Positions 63,580 through 64,000 of a DNA stretch of 64,000 nt are shown piece by piece. The stretch is taken from positions 5,566 to 69,565 of the forward strand of contig DACE01000009.1 of NCBI GenBank assembly GCA_002494645.1, written 5' to 3'. The number at the start of each line of letters is the position of its first letter. Positions within the stretch are counted from its first letter, which is position 1. The position numbers and the translations under genes were made by a program. Under the pieces are notes generated by a model that was given only the letters and a program-made list of their open reading frames with translations, was not told where the DNA came from and searched no databases. The DNA is from Euryarchaeota archaeon UBA256. Lineage in GTDB: Archaea > Thermoplasmatota > Poseidoniia > Poseidoniales > Poseidoniaceae.

Positions 63580-64000
63580 ACACATGTGATGCTACAACCC
63601 AACTGGGGGATCGCTCGGCTCGAGTGCCGATGAAGGTCGTGACAAGCTGCGATAAGCTGCGGGTAGGCGCATGTATGCCTAAGATCCGCAGATGGCTGAA
63701 TAGGACTTCCTGTTTCTTCGGAAACGGTCGCATTAGCGATAGGGAACCCACCGAATTGAAGCATCTTAGTAGGTGGAGGAAATGAAATCAATAGAGATTC
63801 CGTTAGTAGTGGCGAATGAACACGGATCAGGACAAACCGAATCCCAAATCGAAAGAGAGGGAGATGTGGTTGGCAGTCTTTTGTCTAAGTTATGGAAGGT
63901 GAACTCGCCTGGAATGGCGGATCCATAGAGGGTGAAAGTCCCGTAACCGTACATAATATGACCACGTGACTGTCACAGAGTAGCATGCGTTGGAAATCGC
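63580..64000 (+). rRNA. 23S ribosomal RNA (5' part)
   Basis: From about 63600 the sequence follows the 5' domain of large-subunit rRNA: GGATCGCTCGGCTC, GCCGATGAAGGTCGTGAC, CTGCGATAAGCTGCGGG, and later GAGATTCCGTTAGTAGTGGCGAA, each at the spacing expected from E. coli and haloarchaeal 23S. The gene runs off the right edge. The exact 5' end is estimated by aligning GATGAAGG (63629) to its usual place about 48 bases from the start, so it could be off by ten bases either way. No 16S rRNA or tRNA-Ala precedes it. Confidence 0.92.

Noticed and set aside
63570..63785. Open frames of 60-76 codons at the right edge
   Set aside because: They lie within or across the 23S rRNA gene and have no protein features.
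1..64000. CRISPR arrays, insertion sequences or prophage genes
   Set aside because: No regular short direct repeats with spacers, transposase motifs, integrase or terminal inverted repeats were seen.

Overview
The window is a gene-dense, moderate-GC stretch of an archaeal chromosome. Archaeal information-processing genes point that way: uS15 of the archaeal/eukaryotic type, archaeosine synthase ArcS, the RNase P protein Rpp21, archaeal-type PheT and GluRS, and archaeal type II GAPDH. The 23S rRNA gene has no 16S gene directly upstream. Very large secreted or membrane-anchored proteins, a bacterial-type adenylate kinase and DnaJ are also present. Together these fit Thermoplasmatota, most likely marine Poseidoniales (Marine Group II); that assignment is inference. 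No mobile element, CRISPR array, tRNA gene or integration scar was seen, and no gene-free gap exceeds 300 bases.

Layout. 1-12023 (+): the 3' part of a large surface protein, a membrane-anchored subtilase, a 1465-residue beta-helix surface protein, and an HTH-STAND-TPR regulator whose start overlaps the beta-helix stop. 12025-16660 (-): a four-gene run of a metallo-beta-lactamase-fold protein followed by three pilin-like proteins linked by NTGA overlaps, the last apparently starting at CTG. 16849-29376 (+): a 1914-residue calcium-repeat/propeller protein, an 1821-residue membrane-anchored surface protein, a small helical protein and a metalloprotease-like lipoprotein. 29355-34602: a small membrane protein, a pyroglutamyl peptidase-NUDIX fusion, a COG1325-like RNA-binding protein, an ExoA-like glycosyltransferase, a membrane/zinc-ribbon protein and DnaJ. 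34597-40568: a membrane protein, then ArcS, uS15, a degenerate RecJ/DHH-like protein and a small helical protein. 40634-48496: a membrane/zinc-ribbon protein, then the minus-strand run surface protein - rnhB - gltX - CBS protein, and a small divergent protein. 48478-53693: a minus-strand run of a GXGXG/glutamate-synthase-like protein, pheT and a SRAP protein, divergent from gap. 53723-63339 (+): a 1669-residue subtilase, adk, rnp4, a YhbY-type RNA-binding protein, an ion transporter and a zinc-ribbon/TPR protein. 63580-64000: the 5' end of 23S rRNA.

How it works together. About a third of the window codes for exported proteins: proteases, adhesin-like repeat proteins and pilin-like proteins. 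This suits a heterotroph that processes protein and attaches to particles. Two giant membrane proteins share a cytoplasmic C-terminal tag (GLPxGWTxEQWxxYG), a candidate sorting or interaction signal. Housekeeping genes sit in short, tightly spaced operons, and convergent neighbours usually abut or overlap at their 3' ends. Shine-Dalgarno sequences of the GGAGGTGA type are clear before several starts, including TTG and CTG starts.
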